A stretch of 5,436 bases of DNA, taken from contig JAGHTQ010000064.1 in the NCBI GenBank assembly GCA_018065295.1, forward strand, positions 1 to 5,436, in the 5' to 3' direction. Position 1 is the stretch's first letter, and the number at the start of each line of letters is the position of its first letter. Under the pieces are notes generated by a model, which worked only from the letters and a program-made list of their open reading frames with translations, was not told the DNA's origin and ran no database searches. Source of the stretch: Candidatus Colimonas fimequi (GTDB lineage: Bacteria > Bacillota > Clostridia > Peptostreptococcales > Anaerovoracaceae). This document shows positions 1 to 4,678 of the stretch, piece after piece. The translations under genes were made by a program, and so were the position numbers.

Positions 1-362
1 CGGGTGCTGACGCCCAGGTTCATCTCCACCTGGAATCTCACGAAAACATGGATAAATACGTGGAGCCTGGCCAGGCCAGCTGCATCGTCTTTAACTTCGG
101 GTATCTGCCAGGTGGCGACCACGCACTGGCAACTTGTGCCGAGTCAAGTATAGCAGCGACTAACACGGCACTCGAACTTCTTAAGAAGGGTGGAGTATTG
201 CTTTTATGTATATATAGCGGAGGCGACAGTGGTTTCGAAGAACGAGACGCACTGCTTAAGCTAGCGAAAGAACTTGATCCCAAGAAATATCTTGTCATGA
301 AAACTGATTACTACAACCGTGCCAACAATCCACCGATTCCGGTGGTAATAGTTAAGCTTTAA
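1..362 (+). CDS. mnmM: tRNA (mnm5s2U34) methyltransferase MnmM/YtqB family, 3' part
   Basis: Only the C-terminal part is present. The frame is open from base 3 to the TAA ending at 362, and the methionine codon at 48 is internal. What is seen: SHENMDKYV, then NFGYLPGGDHA, then a GGVLLLCIY strand, an EERDALL helix and NRANNPPIPVVIVKL at the end. These follow the order of the YtqB-type class I SAM-dependent methylases (the old 'rRNA methylase' Pfam family), whose hallmark is N-(L/F)-GYLPGGD and whose C terminus carries an NNPP segment. The family makes the last methyl transfer of mnm5s2U at the tRNA wobble position in Gram-positives. The usual YHGHxGG stretch reads YSGGDSG here, a local variation. 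The N-terminal SAM-binding glycine motif lies outside the window. The gene converges with the permease and shares its terminator. Family assignment is fairly sure; the exact substrate is inferred. Confidence 0.88.
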   Translation, partial: GADAQVHLHLESHENMDKYVEPGQASCIVFNFGYLPGGDHALATCAESSIAATNTALELLKKGGVLLLCIYSGGDSGFEERDALLKLAKELDPKKYLVMKTDYYNRANNPPIPVVIVKL

Positions 363-428
363 CTGGAAATTCGTGTTTAACAAATATAATCAAAGAGCCG
401 AGTAATTGGTGGCTCACAAATCAAAAAC

Positions 429-456
429 AAACCCGCTGGCAAGCGCCAGCGGGTTT
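429..456. terminator. Bidirectional intrinsic terminator between convergent genes
   Basis: A perfect 12-bp stem (AAACCCGCTGGC at 429-440, GCCAGCGGGTTT at 445-456) with a 4-base loop AAGC. The plus strand continues into TTTATTTATTG. The minus strand continues into GTTTTTGA. It lies 66 bases after the methylase stop and about 20 bases after the permease stop, so it can end transcription from both sides. Confidence 0.9.
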
Positions 457-476
457 ATTTATTGTTGCTAGATGAT

Positions 477-1301
477 TTATAACGGACAAGCGATGCCGAC
501 CAGTACGGCGATTCCGTAGAGAATGCCTACGATTGCCAGGCACTTTTTCTTGTCCTCAGTAATCTGGAAGAGCATCAGTGGGCCAACGCCTGCTGCAGCC
601 AAAAGGCCAGCCAGGAGTGTACCCAGGTTGATAACATGTTCCAGATAAAGTTCTGTAATAAGTACTGAACCTGCACAGTTAGGAATAAGTCCGATAAGGC
701 CTGATGCCAGAGGCGCCAGGAACTTGCTGTCGATGAGCAGGTGAGTGAGTACGTCCTGACCAACGAAGTAAACCAGTGTGTTCAGGGCGAATGTGAAGAT
801 GAGGAGGAATGCTGAAATCTGCAGTGTGTAAACAACAGCTGTAAGCAAAATGCTTCCGCCGCCGCAGCCGCAGCTCTCAAATTCGATTGGCTCATCAAGG
901 TCTGCCTGGAACTTCCTGTGAACGAAGTCAACTGCAAGACCTGCTACGATTCCAACAACAACCTTTGTTGCCAGAACCCCAAGCATGAGAGTGATTGGTG
1001 CATGATATGAAATCATGATAGGAATCATCTCATCTGAAGTGGAAAGATAAACAGCGATAAGAGTTCCCACAGAGATAATCTCTGCTGAGTAGAACTGTGA
1101 AGAAATCGCTGAGAATCCGCACTGAGGAATGGCTCCAAGAACGCCGCATACAATAGGGCCTTTCTTGCCGGCGCCGGTAATCGCCACCCACCATTTCTCG
1201 CCAGCGTTACACTCCAGCCATCCGATCACCAGGTAGGTGACAAACAGGAATGGAAGTAGCTTCACGATATCTATTAAAGTGTCGAGAATAACATCAATCA
1301 T
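477..1301 (-). CDS. Putative heavy-metal/manganese exporter permease (ArsP_2-like, 'arsenic efflux protein' family)
   Basis: A 274-residue polytopic membrane protein with hydrophobic stretches at about residues 11-29, 48-66, 74-98, 103-127, 150-180, 194-216, 224-246 and 253-272. Two half-molecules are visible: G56-AIPQC-G-F-S with G79-TLIA, and G204-LIPNC-A-G-S with G227-TLLA. Both pairs are offset by exactly 148 residues, so each half carries a G-x-IP-x-C signature. LSTSDEMIPI (about 86-95) is characteristic of the 'putative manganese transporter/10TM heavy-metal exporter' family. The central loop (about 128-149) ends in CGCGGG, where relatives recalled from memory have histidine-rich segments. 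The start is ATG, with AGGAAAG (1311-1317, minus strand) 9 bases upstream. It appears monocistronic, with its own promoter and terminator. The transported ion cannot be read from sequence; Mn, As or another metal are all possible. The family call is good, the substrate is not. Confidence 0.8.
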   Translation of the reverse strand: MIDVILDTLIDIVKLLPFLFVTYLVIGWLECNAGEKWWVAITGAGKKGPIVCGVLGAIPQCGFSAISSQFYSAEIISVGTLIAVYLSTSDEMIPIMISYHAPITLMLGVLATKVVVGIVAGLAVDFVHRKFQADLDEPIEFESCGCGGGSILLTAVVYTLQISAFLLIFTFALNTLVYFVGQDVLTHLLIDSKFLAPLASGLIGLIPNCAGSVLITELYLEHVINLGTLLAGLLAAAGVGPLMLFQITEDKKKCLAIVGILYGIAVLVGIACPL

Positions 1302-1345
1302 TAAAAATTACTTTCCTCATTCAAAAAATACGCATACACCCAATG

Positions 1346-1374
1346 ATTTAACCACATTTTTGGCCATTTGACAA
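1346..1374 (-). promoter_or_regulatory. Predicted promoter of the permease gene
   Basis: Read on the minus strand: -35 TTGTCA (1369-1374), a 17-base spacer, and -10 TTAAAT (1346-1351). Transcription would start near 1339, giving a leader of about 38 bases with the ribosome site AGGAAAG. That is too short for a yybP-ykoY-type manganese riboswitch. The -35 is near consensus; the -10 matches 4 of 6. Confidence 0.45.
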
Positions 1375-1395
1375 GGATTTCTGGCAGAATCCTTG
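1372..1395. promoter_or_regulatory. 24-bp near-perfect palindrome adjoining the permease -35, candidate operator
   Basis: Arms CAAGGATT (1372-1379) and AATCCTTG (1388-1395) are exact reverse complements. The centre TCTGGCAG continues the symmetry (CTG/CAG) except for one extra T. The element overlaps three bases of the predicted -35 of the permease and extends upstream of it. It has no T-tract on either side, so a protein-binding site is more likely than a terminator. It does not match the MntR, Fur or DtxR boxes I know. Confidence 0.45.
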
Positions 1396-1482
1396 AGAAG
1401 TTACAAAAGGGTTACAGTGCCACAGAGAAAATCTGAAATACACCTATTTTTTGCCATTTCACCGTACTTTTATTACATCGTT

Positions 1483-1491
1483 TGCTATACT
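1483..1491 (+). promoter_or_regulatory. Extended -10 promoter of the small RNA
   Basis: TGCTATACT is an extended -10 (TG, one base, TATACT at 1486-1491). No good -35 is found at 16-18 bases upstream (GTACTT at best), which is acceptable for an extended -10 promoter. Initiation would fall near 1498, directly at the start of the hairpin-rich segment. Confidence 0.55.
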
Positions 1492-1497
1492 AGTCTC

Positions 1498-1616
1498 GTG
1501 AAAGGCGTAGGGCGCATGTGATGTGCTAGTCCTTACACTTGAACGCATATACCAATAGTTCAATCCAATACTTATCTGAGAGAGGCCGGTGCTTTGCATC
1601 GGTCTTTCTCTTTTTT
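1498..1616 (+). ncRNA. Candidate small RNA, about 119 nt, unassigned family
   Basis: It is bounded by an extended -10 promoter and a strong intrinsic terminator and has no credible coding frame. Hairpins visible in order: GTGAAAGG (1498-1505) with CCTTACAC (1531-1538), one A-A mismatch, enclosing GCGCAT (1512-1517)/ATGTGC (1521-1526) with loop GTG; TTGAAC (1539-1544)/GTTCAA (1558-1563) with a 13-base loop; then the terminator stem from 1578. GTAGG (1507-1511) could pair instead with the CCTTAC segment, so the 5' domain may switch between two folds. It lacks the SRP RNA GGAAG signature, the long central bubble of 6S RNA and T-box motifs. Alternatives are a trans-acting small RNA, or a 5' leader of the thioesterase gene ending in an attenuator. 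The independent promoter of that gene favours the former. Confidence 0.55.
1578..1616 (+). terminator. Strong intrinsic terminator of the small RNA
   Basis: A 15-bp uninterrupted stem (1578-1592 with 1596-1610, three G-U pairs) with loop TTT, followed by six T (1611-1616). The minus-strand reading has no comparable T-tract, so it acts on + strand transcripts. Confidence 0.88.
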
Positions 1617-1622
1617 GCGCTA

Positions 1623-1661
1623 GCAAAGGGTTCAAGTCACGGTCCCAGCACCTACCTTTGC
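1623..1661. repeat. 7-bp inverted repeat reaching the thioesterase -35
   Basis: GCAAAGG (1623-1629) and CCTTTGC (1655-1661) are exact inverted copies 25 bases apart. The right arm overlaps the predicted -35 (1658-1663). The interior contains GGTTCAAGTC, which resembles a tRNA T-arm but has no matching stem. Possible looped operator, or chance. Confidence 0.25.
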
Positions 1662-1686
1662 ATAAAAATGGCAATAGTGCTATAAT
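1658..1686 (+). promoter_or_regulatory. Promoter of the thioesterase gene
   Basis: -35 TTGCAT (1658-1663), a 17-base spacer, and -10 TATAAT (1681-1686) preceded by TG-C, a full extended -10. Transcription would begin near 1693, giving a leader of about 27 bases with the ribosome site AGGGAAAGGA at 1701-1710. This is a near-consensus vegetative sigma-A promoter and is probably strong. Confidence 0.85.
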
Positions 1687-1719
1687 CGAACACGTATTAT
1701 AGGGAAAGGACGAGTTGTT

Positions 1720-2151
1720 ATGGCAGACATTAAGAAATCATTTGAAGATATTGCAAACTGGATTAGAGAAGGTAATCCCAACAATATGAACGCAGCACTG
1801 GATCCTGAATTCGTAAGTCACGATGACCAGGAGATGACTTCAGTGACAAGATACAAGGTACAGGAGTGGGAACTGAACCAGAGAAATCAGGTTCATGGCG
1901 GTGCAGTTACTGCTATGTTCGACACTGCTATGGGTTCAACAGTTGCTGCTTACAGCGGCAGAAACGTTACTACAGCTGAGATGTCAACAAGCTTTGTTAG
2001 ACCATTCTTCGGCGAAGAGTTTGACTTCGTTTCAAAGGTTATCAACATCGGCAGAAGCCTCAGCCGTGTAGAGTGCAAGGCTTATAACGTAGAATCAGGC
2101 AAGCTGGTTGCTACCGCTCATGCTACTTTCGCTTATATCGACTGGAGATAG
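1720..2151 (+). CDS. PaaI-like hotdog-fold acyl-CoA thioesterase
   Basis: A 143-residue protein. Residues 53-75 carry the hotdog signature: N53, then V58-H59-G60-G61, then D68 seven residues after G61 in the central helix (VHGGAVTAMFDTAMGS). This fits PaaI-type thioesterases, where N-x-x-G-x-x-HGG precedes the catalytic Asp; D68 is the likely counterpart. N56 replaces the usual Gly of the N-x-x-G part. Later strands are visible as TTAEMSTSFVRP (84-95), FVSKVINIGRSLSRVECKAYN and ATAHATFAYI, the usual hotdog ending. The enzyme would hydrolyse an acyl- or aryl-CoA thioester in the cytoplasm as an oligomer; the substrate cannot be told. ATG at 1720 is supported by AAAGGA (1705-1710) 9 bases upstream. 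Transcription is monocistronic from its own promoter, ending at the hairpin at 2171. About 50 residues precede the signature, normal for the family. Confidence 0.85.
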   Translation: MADIKKSFEDIANWIREGNPNNMNAALDPEFVSHDDQEMTSVTRYKVQEWELNQRNQVHGGAVTAMFDTAMGSTVAAYSGRNVTTAEMSTSFVRPFFGEEFDFVSKVINIGRSLSRVECKAYNVESGKLVATAHATFAYIDWR

Positions 2152-2170
2152 ACGCGATAAAAGAGAAAAA

Positions 2171-2216
2171 AAGGGTCTGACCTGTGTACGAAATTCCGTA
2201 CCGGGGTCAGACCCTT
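2171..2216. terminator. Long bidirectional intrinsic terminator
   Basis: The outer stem is 12 bp (AAGGGTCTGACC at 2171-2182 with GGTCAGACCCTT at 2205-2216) plus a T-G pair. After a small internal loop there is a 5-bp inner stem (GTACG 2186-2190, CGTAC 2197-2201) with a 6-base loop. The minus strand continues with a run of seven or more T, the plus strand with TATTTTATT. It begins within 3 bases of the lipoprotein stop codon and 19 bases after the thioesterase stop, serving both. Confidence 0.92.
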
Positions 2217-2219
2217 ATT

Positions 2220-3611
2220 TTATTCTGTTTCTTCAGTACCGGCCAGGTGGCGGATGTAATGAATGATGTTATGCATTAATGCCTTGTCGTTGTCATCTGA
2301 AATGCTGTAAAGTATGCAGTTCAGATCAGGTTTCTTCTTAGTCAGGATGTTCAGGTCTGAAGTAAGAAGAGTAGTGTGGTCTTCTTCAGGCTTCTGGCTC
2401 ATAGCTTCCATGAAGAAGTTAGCCATGTCTTCGTTTGACTTCCATGTTGTGTAGACTTCTGATGGTTCATAATCTACATCGCAAAGGCCTGCAGTTGTTC
2501 TCAGGGCTGAATTCATCTCCTTAAGTGAGTCGGCAGTCTTACTGCGTCCTGTCATGTTAAGAGTGAAATTGCTGCCCTTAAGCTTGATGTTTGAAATTGC
2601 ATTAGCTGAGATGATGTCGCCACTCTCTTCGTCCTGATAGAAGATGCCAGTGTCTATTGTGTAAAGCATGCTGATGATGCTTGCTGAACTCTCATGAGTG
2701 AGAACCTTCTCAGGTAAAGTGGTTTCGCTCATTGTATAAACGAAATCTGCTTCAATCTTGTCACACTTCTTCTCCAGCTTCTCGAATGCCTTGTCGAACT
2801 TCTTCTTCATTGATTCAACGTTGTTGTCGTCGATAACAACGACAGCTGTTGCTGAGTATGGAGTGCCACATTCTGAAACCTTACAGTCAAATGATGCCAG
2901 CTGGAACAGTTTACCGCTGCTCTGGTTTGTAGCCAGGTAGCTTCCAACTATGTCGATTGGGTTAGGGTACTTAGCTGTGTAGTCGAAGGAATCCTTGTAG
3001 TTCTCGATAGTCATCTTGATCTCGTAGGCATTAGTGTAAGTTGGCTCCTGATATTCAACCTTCCTGTGAAGCTTAGCGTCGAATGCATATGAGCCGCCTA
3101 TCTTAAGATCTGGCTTCTTGCGCTGGTTGATGCTAATGAGTTCATTCATCTTAGCAATGTGCTTATCAGCAAGAACTTCTGAGCCTAAGAATCCTTCTGC
3201 AGTTGTCTCTGTAATAATCAGCTTCAGTGTGCCGTGCTCTTCAGGTCCTACCAAAGAAGTGAGTGCAACAGCAAGTGGCTGAGTTGATGAAGTCATATCG
3301 TTAGTATCAACTGCTACGTGAAGTGCTAATTTGTCTGCCTTGATACCTTCTGTAGCCTTGTTCTTAAGAACCATGCAGTGCTTGCCAGTAGCTACAACTT
3401 CGATGTCGTGAGCCTTAGCCCATGAGCTAACGTAATCTTCAACCATTGAAAAGTTAGCAGAGTCATCTGAGAAAGTACCGGTTAATCCAGTGTAAGTTTC
3501 TTCTAGTATCTCATCAAGGGCGCCTTCTTCGCTATTGCCGCTGGCGCAACCAGTGAGAAACATCACGGAAGCCATGCAGATGGCGACCATGAGTGTCAGA
3601 ATCTTTTTCAT
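2220..3611 (-). CDS. Exported lipoprotein related to M20/PepD dipeptidases with lost catalytic residues (pseudo-peptidase)
   Basis: A 463-residue protein. Residues 1-21 form a type II signal peptide (MKK, hydrophobic core, lipobox LTGC with C22), so it should be lipid-anchored on the outer face of the membrane. The rest follows PepD-type (M20 C clan) dipeptidases in order: DYVSSWAKAHDIEV (59-72), LKNKATEG (82-89), LALHVAVD (95-102), HGTLKLIITETTAEG (126-140), NAYEIKMT (194-201), LFQLASFD (235-242), LPEKVLTHES (299-308). Aligned by eye, the metal-ligand His becomes A100 (the Asp two residues on, D102, stays), the bridging Asp becomes about S108, the Glu-Glu pair becomes T137-A138, the next Asp becomes N162, the GGHSG His is lost, and the C-terminal His is not evident. 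About 30 residues after LHVAVD are also missing. The frame is intact, with GAGGAG (3621-3626) 9 bases before ATG, so this is not a decaying gene. Function unknown; peptide binding is a guess. Confidence 0.7.
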   Translation of the reverse strand: MKKILTLMVAICMASVMFLTGCASGNSEEGALDEILEETYTGLTGTFSDDSANFSMVEDYVSSWAKAHDIEVVATGKHCMVLKNKATEGIKADKLALHVAVDTNDMTSSTQPLAVALTSLVGPEEHGTLKLIITETTAEGFLGSEVLADKHIAKMNELISINQRKKPDLKIGGSYAFDAKLHRKVEYQEPTYTNAYEIKMTIENYKDSFDYTAKYPNPIDIVGSYLATNQSSGKLFQLASFDCKVSECGTPYSATAVVVIDDNNVESMKKKFDKAFEKLEKKCDKIEADFVYTMSETTLPEKVLTHESSASIISMLYTIDTGIFYQDEESGDIISANAISNIKLKGSNFTLNMTGRSKTADSLKEMNSALRTTAGLCDVDYEPSEVYTTWKSNEDMANFFMEAMSQKPEEDHTTLLTSDLNILTKKKPDLNCILYSISDDNDKALMHNIIHYIRHLAGTEETE

Positions 3612-3652
3612 ATCTAATTGCTCCTCATCGCTATTAAAATCTTAATTACATA

Positions 3653-3671
3653 TGATATAATACACTATAAT
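3653..3671 (+). promoter_or_regulatory. Tandem -10 elements upstream of the acetyltransferase gene
   Basis: TGATATAAT (3653-3661) is a full extended -10. A second TATAAT lies exactly 10 bases on (3666-3671). -35 matches are weak for both (ATTAAA and TTAATT regions). Initiation near 3668 or 3678 leaves a leader of about 50 bases before the ATG at 3726. Confidence 0.55.
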
Positions 3672-3686
3672 AATTATGAAATGTAA
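3657..3686 (-). promoter_or_regulatory. Possible promoter of the lipoprotein gene
   Basis: On the minus strand TTACAT (3681-3686) and TATTAT (3657-3662) are 18 bases apart, in the correct place for a start near 3650 and a leader of about 38 bases. The region is AT-rich, so the match is only suggestive. It interlocks with the divergent + strand -10 elements. Confidence 0.35.
3665..3679. promoter_or_regulatory. PerR-box-like palindrome in the divergent promoter region
   Basis: CTATAATAATTATGA matches the PerR consensus TTATAATnATTATAA at 12 of 14 defined positions and has the 7-1-7 symmetry of Fur-family sites. It overlaps the second + strand -10 and lies in the -35/-10 spacer of the minus-strand promoter, so binding could affect both genes. 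Part of the match is inherent in a TATAAT box within AT-rich DNA. Confidence 0.35.
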
Positions 3687-3725
3687 TGTTTTGGTGAATT
3701 TTTAACAAAAATAGGAGATTAGCCC

Positions 3726-4265
3726 ATGGCAATTATGGAGACAATGAAGTTCACAATTCGTGAAACTGAATTTAAAGATTATGAACATTTCGCTAGAATG
3801 GAGACTGATCCAGATATCATCAGATTCCTTAGCTTTGATTCAGATAGAACATATGAAGATGTAGTTACTGAATGCTTCCATAACATTCAGGATCCAATGA
3901 AGCAGGACTACACAATCGTTGATAGAGAAACAGGTCTGCCAGTTGGCAGAATCTATCTCAGCAGAATCGATAAGAGCACTGATTCACTTGATATAACTAA
4001 GTATTACATGGACAAGGCATACTGGGGTCACGGCTACAGCAGAGAAATCCTCAAGGAGCTGCTGGAGTACTGTTTCACATTCCTTCACATGGAACGTGTT
4101 ACCCTGGACCACTTCGCTGGCAACAAGCGTGCAGCTGCTCTCTACACTGGCCTTGGCTTCAACGGAGAGGGTGTTGCTAGAAACGCAACTAAGAAGGACG
4201 GCAAGTATTACGACCTTCATTTAATGTCCATTTTACGTTCAGAATTTTTCGGTGAAATTGATTAA
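3726..4265 (+). CDS. GNAT-family N-acetyltransferase (RimJ/RimL-like)
   Basis: A 179-residue protein. The N-terminal strand is KFTIRETEFKDYEHFARMETDPDIIRFL (8-35), the usual opening of RimJ/RimL-type acetyltransferases. The acetyl-CoA pyrophosphate loop is seen at 97-104 (KAYWGHGY, the Q/R-x-x-G-x-G/A motif with G101 and G103), preceded by the beta strand DITKYYM. N133-KRAAALYTGLGF-145 is the standard second motif, and the ending DGKYYDLHLMSIL (158-170) is typical of the RimJ/L branch. The acceptor (ribosomal protein N terminus, amino acid, antibiotic or other amine) cannot be read. ATG at 3726 is chosen because AGGAG (3713-3717) lies 8 bases upstream; in-frame ATGs at 3735 and 3744 are less well placed. 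It is divergent from the lipoprotein gene. No terminator is visible between its stop and the rpmB promoter 8 bases later. Confidence 0.88.
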   Translation: MAIMETMKFTIRETEFKDYEHFARMETDPDIIRFLSFDSDRTYEDVVTECFHNIQDPMKQDYTIVDRETGLPVGRIYLSRIDKSTDSLDITKYYMDKAYWGHGYSREILKELLEYCFTFLHMERVTLDHFAGNKRAAALYTGLGFNGEGVARNATKKDGKYYDLHLMSILRSEFFGEID

Positions 4266-4273
4266 AATAATCC

Positions 4274-4302
4274 TTGTAATGGTAAATTGGCTGTGCTATA
4301 AT
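4274..4302 (+). promoter_or_regulatory. Promoter of rpmB
   Basis: -35 TTGTAA (4274-4279), a 17-base spacer, and -10 TATAAT (4297-4302) with upstream TG-C. It shares the string GTGCTATAATC with the thioesterase promoter. Initiation near 4309 gives a leader of about 109 bases. Confidence 0.85.
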
Positions 4303-4308
4303 CCTATA

Positions 4309-4417
4309 TGTTCGAGTCGACTGACGTTAGTTGGCATGAACAACCAACGGCAGTAGAACTATTGATTAAGAAATAGCGCGAAAGCTTAAAATACTAAGTT
4401 ACAAGGAGGTGCGGTAG
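4309..4417 (+). promoter_or_regulatory. Structured 5' leader of rpmB
   Basis: The leader is long for a ribosomal protein mRNA. It contains an 8-base palindrome AGTCGACT (4315-4322), a hairpin GTTGG (4330-4334)/CCAAC (4344-4348) flanked by CTG/CAG (4321-4323, 4351-4353), and a second hairpin AGCTTA (4383-4388)/TAAGTT (4395-4400). The second ends 2 bases before the Shine-Dalgarno AAGGAGGT (4403-4410), which sits 7 bases from ATG. Placement suits translational control, but I recognise no known leader family. Confidence 0.4.
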
Positions 4418-4609
4418 ATGGCTAACAAGTGTGAAGTTTGCGGTAAGGGACAGGTTTCAGGTAACAACGTATCCCATTCAAACAGACATTCAAGAAGAAA
4501 GTGGAATGCGAACATTCAGGCTGTAAGAGTTGAAGAAAACGGAACAGTTAGAAAAGCAAAGGTATGCACTAGATGCATCAGATCAGGCAAGGTTAACCGT
4601 GCCATCTAA
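4418..4609 (+). CDS. rpmB: 50S ribosomal protein L28
   Basis: A 63-residue protein, the normal length for bacterial L28. It opens MANKCEVCGKGQVSGNNVSHSN, continues with HSRRKWNANIQAVRV, and ends with VRKAKVCTRCIRSGKV. The L28 hallmarks are the GNNVSHSN-R segment and the R-K-W-N-x-N-x-Q core. Two CxxC pairs (C5/C8 and C50/C53) mark the zinc-binding form, which many Firmicutes can swap for a cysteine-free paralog under zinc limitation. The protein is a component of the large ribosomal subunit. A perfect AAGGAGGT ribosome site precedes it. It has its own promoter and terminator. Downstream come asp23 and recG, the order familiar from Firmicutes. Confidence 0.98.
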   Translation: MANKCEVCGKGQVSGNNVSHSNRHSRRKWNANIQAVRVEENGTVRKAKVCTRCIRSGKVNRAI

Positions 4610-4625
4610 GTTTTAGATCTTAAAA

Positions 4626-4653
4626 GTCCATCGGATTCCGATGGACCTTTTTT
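4626..4653 (+). terminator. Intrinsic terminator after rpmB
   Basis: A 9-bp perfect stem GTCCATCGG (4626-4634)/CCGATGGAC (4638-4646), loop ATT, then C and six T (4648-4653). It lies 16 bases after the rpmB stop and only 25 bases before the next start codon. Confidence 0.88.
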
Positions 4654-4667
4654 GTTATCAGAAAGTT

Positions 4668-4672
4668 GGGAG
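4668..4672 (+). promoter_or_regulatory. Ribosome binding site fixing the asp23 start
   Basis: GGGAG, 6 bases before the ATG at 4679. The open frame extends back to a TTG at 4652, but that codon lies in the T-tract of the rpmB terminator and has no ribosome site, so the ATG is the start. Confidence 0.8.
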
Positions 4673-4678
4673 TTCATT

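Noticed and set aside
38..298. 86-codon minus-strand frame opposite the methylase
   Set aside because: Low-complexity serine-rich shadow of the conserved methylase frame.
385..390. TATAAT after the methylase gene as a promoter
   Set aside because: There is no -35 at 16-18 bases upstream and nothing to transcribe before the terminator at 429.
395..415. GAGCC/GGCTC hairpin between the methylase stop and the terminator
   Set aside because: Only 5 bp with an 11-base loop and no T-tract; the hairpin at 429-456 is the terminator.
1302..1345. yybP-ykoY manganese riboswitch in the permease leader
   Set aside because: The predicted leader is about 38 bases and lacks the conserved loops.
1523..1558. 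11-codon GTG-started mini frame inside the small RNA as a leader peptide
   Set aside because: No ribosome site, and the sequence is better explained by RNA stems.
1588..1652. tRNA-like signals: GGTTCAAGTC T-arm look-alike with GGTGCT and AGCACC that could form an acceptor stem
   Set aside because: The T-stem does not pair, no D-arm or anticodon stem fits, and the segment contains a terminator T-tract.
1459..1674. 71-codon open frame on the minus strand across the small-RNA region
   Set aside because: It runs antisense through two promoters and a terminator, has no convincing ribosome site, and its translation resembles no protein family.
2758..2940. 60-codon + strand frame within the lipoprotein gene
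   Set aside because: Antisense shadow of a long, signal-peptide-bearing gene; no ribosome site or family resemblance.
3984..4220. 78-codon minus-strand frame within the acetyltransferase gene
   Set aside because: It lies opposite conserved GNAT motifs and has no supporting signals.
4652..4678. Upstream TTG start for the Asp23-family gene
   Set aside because: It lies in the rpmB terminator T-tract without a ribosome site; ATG 4679 has GGGAG at proper spacing.
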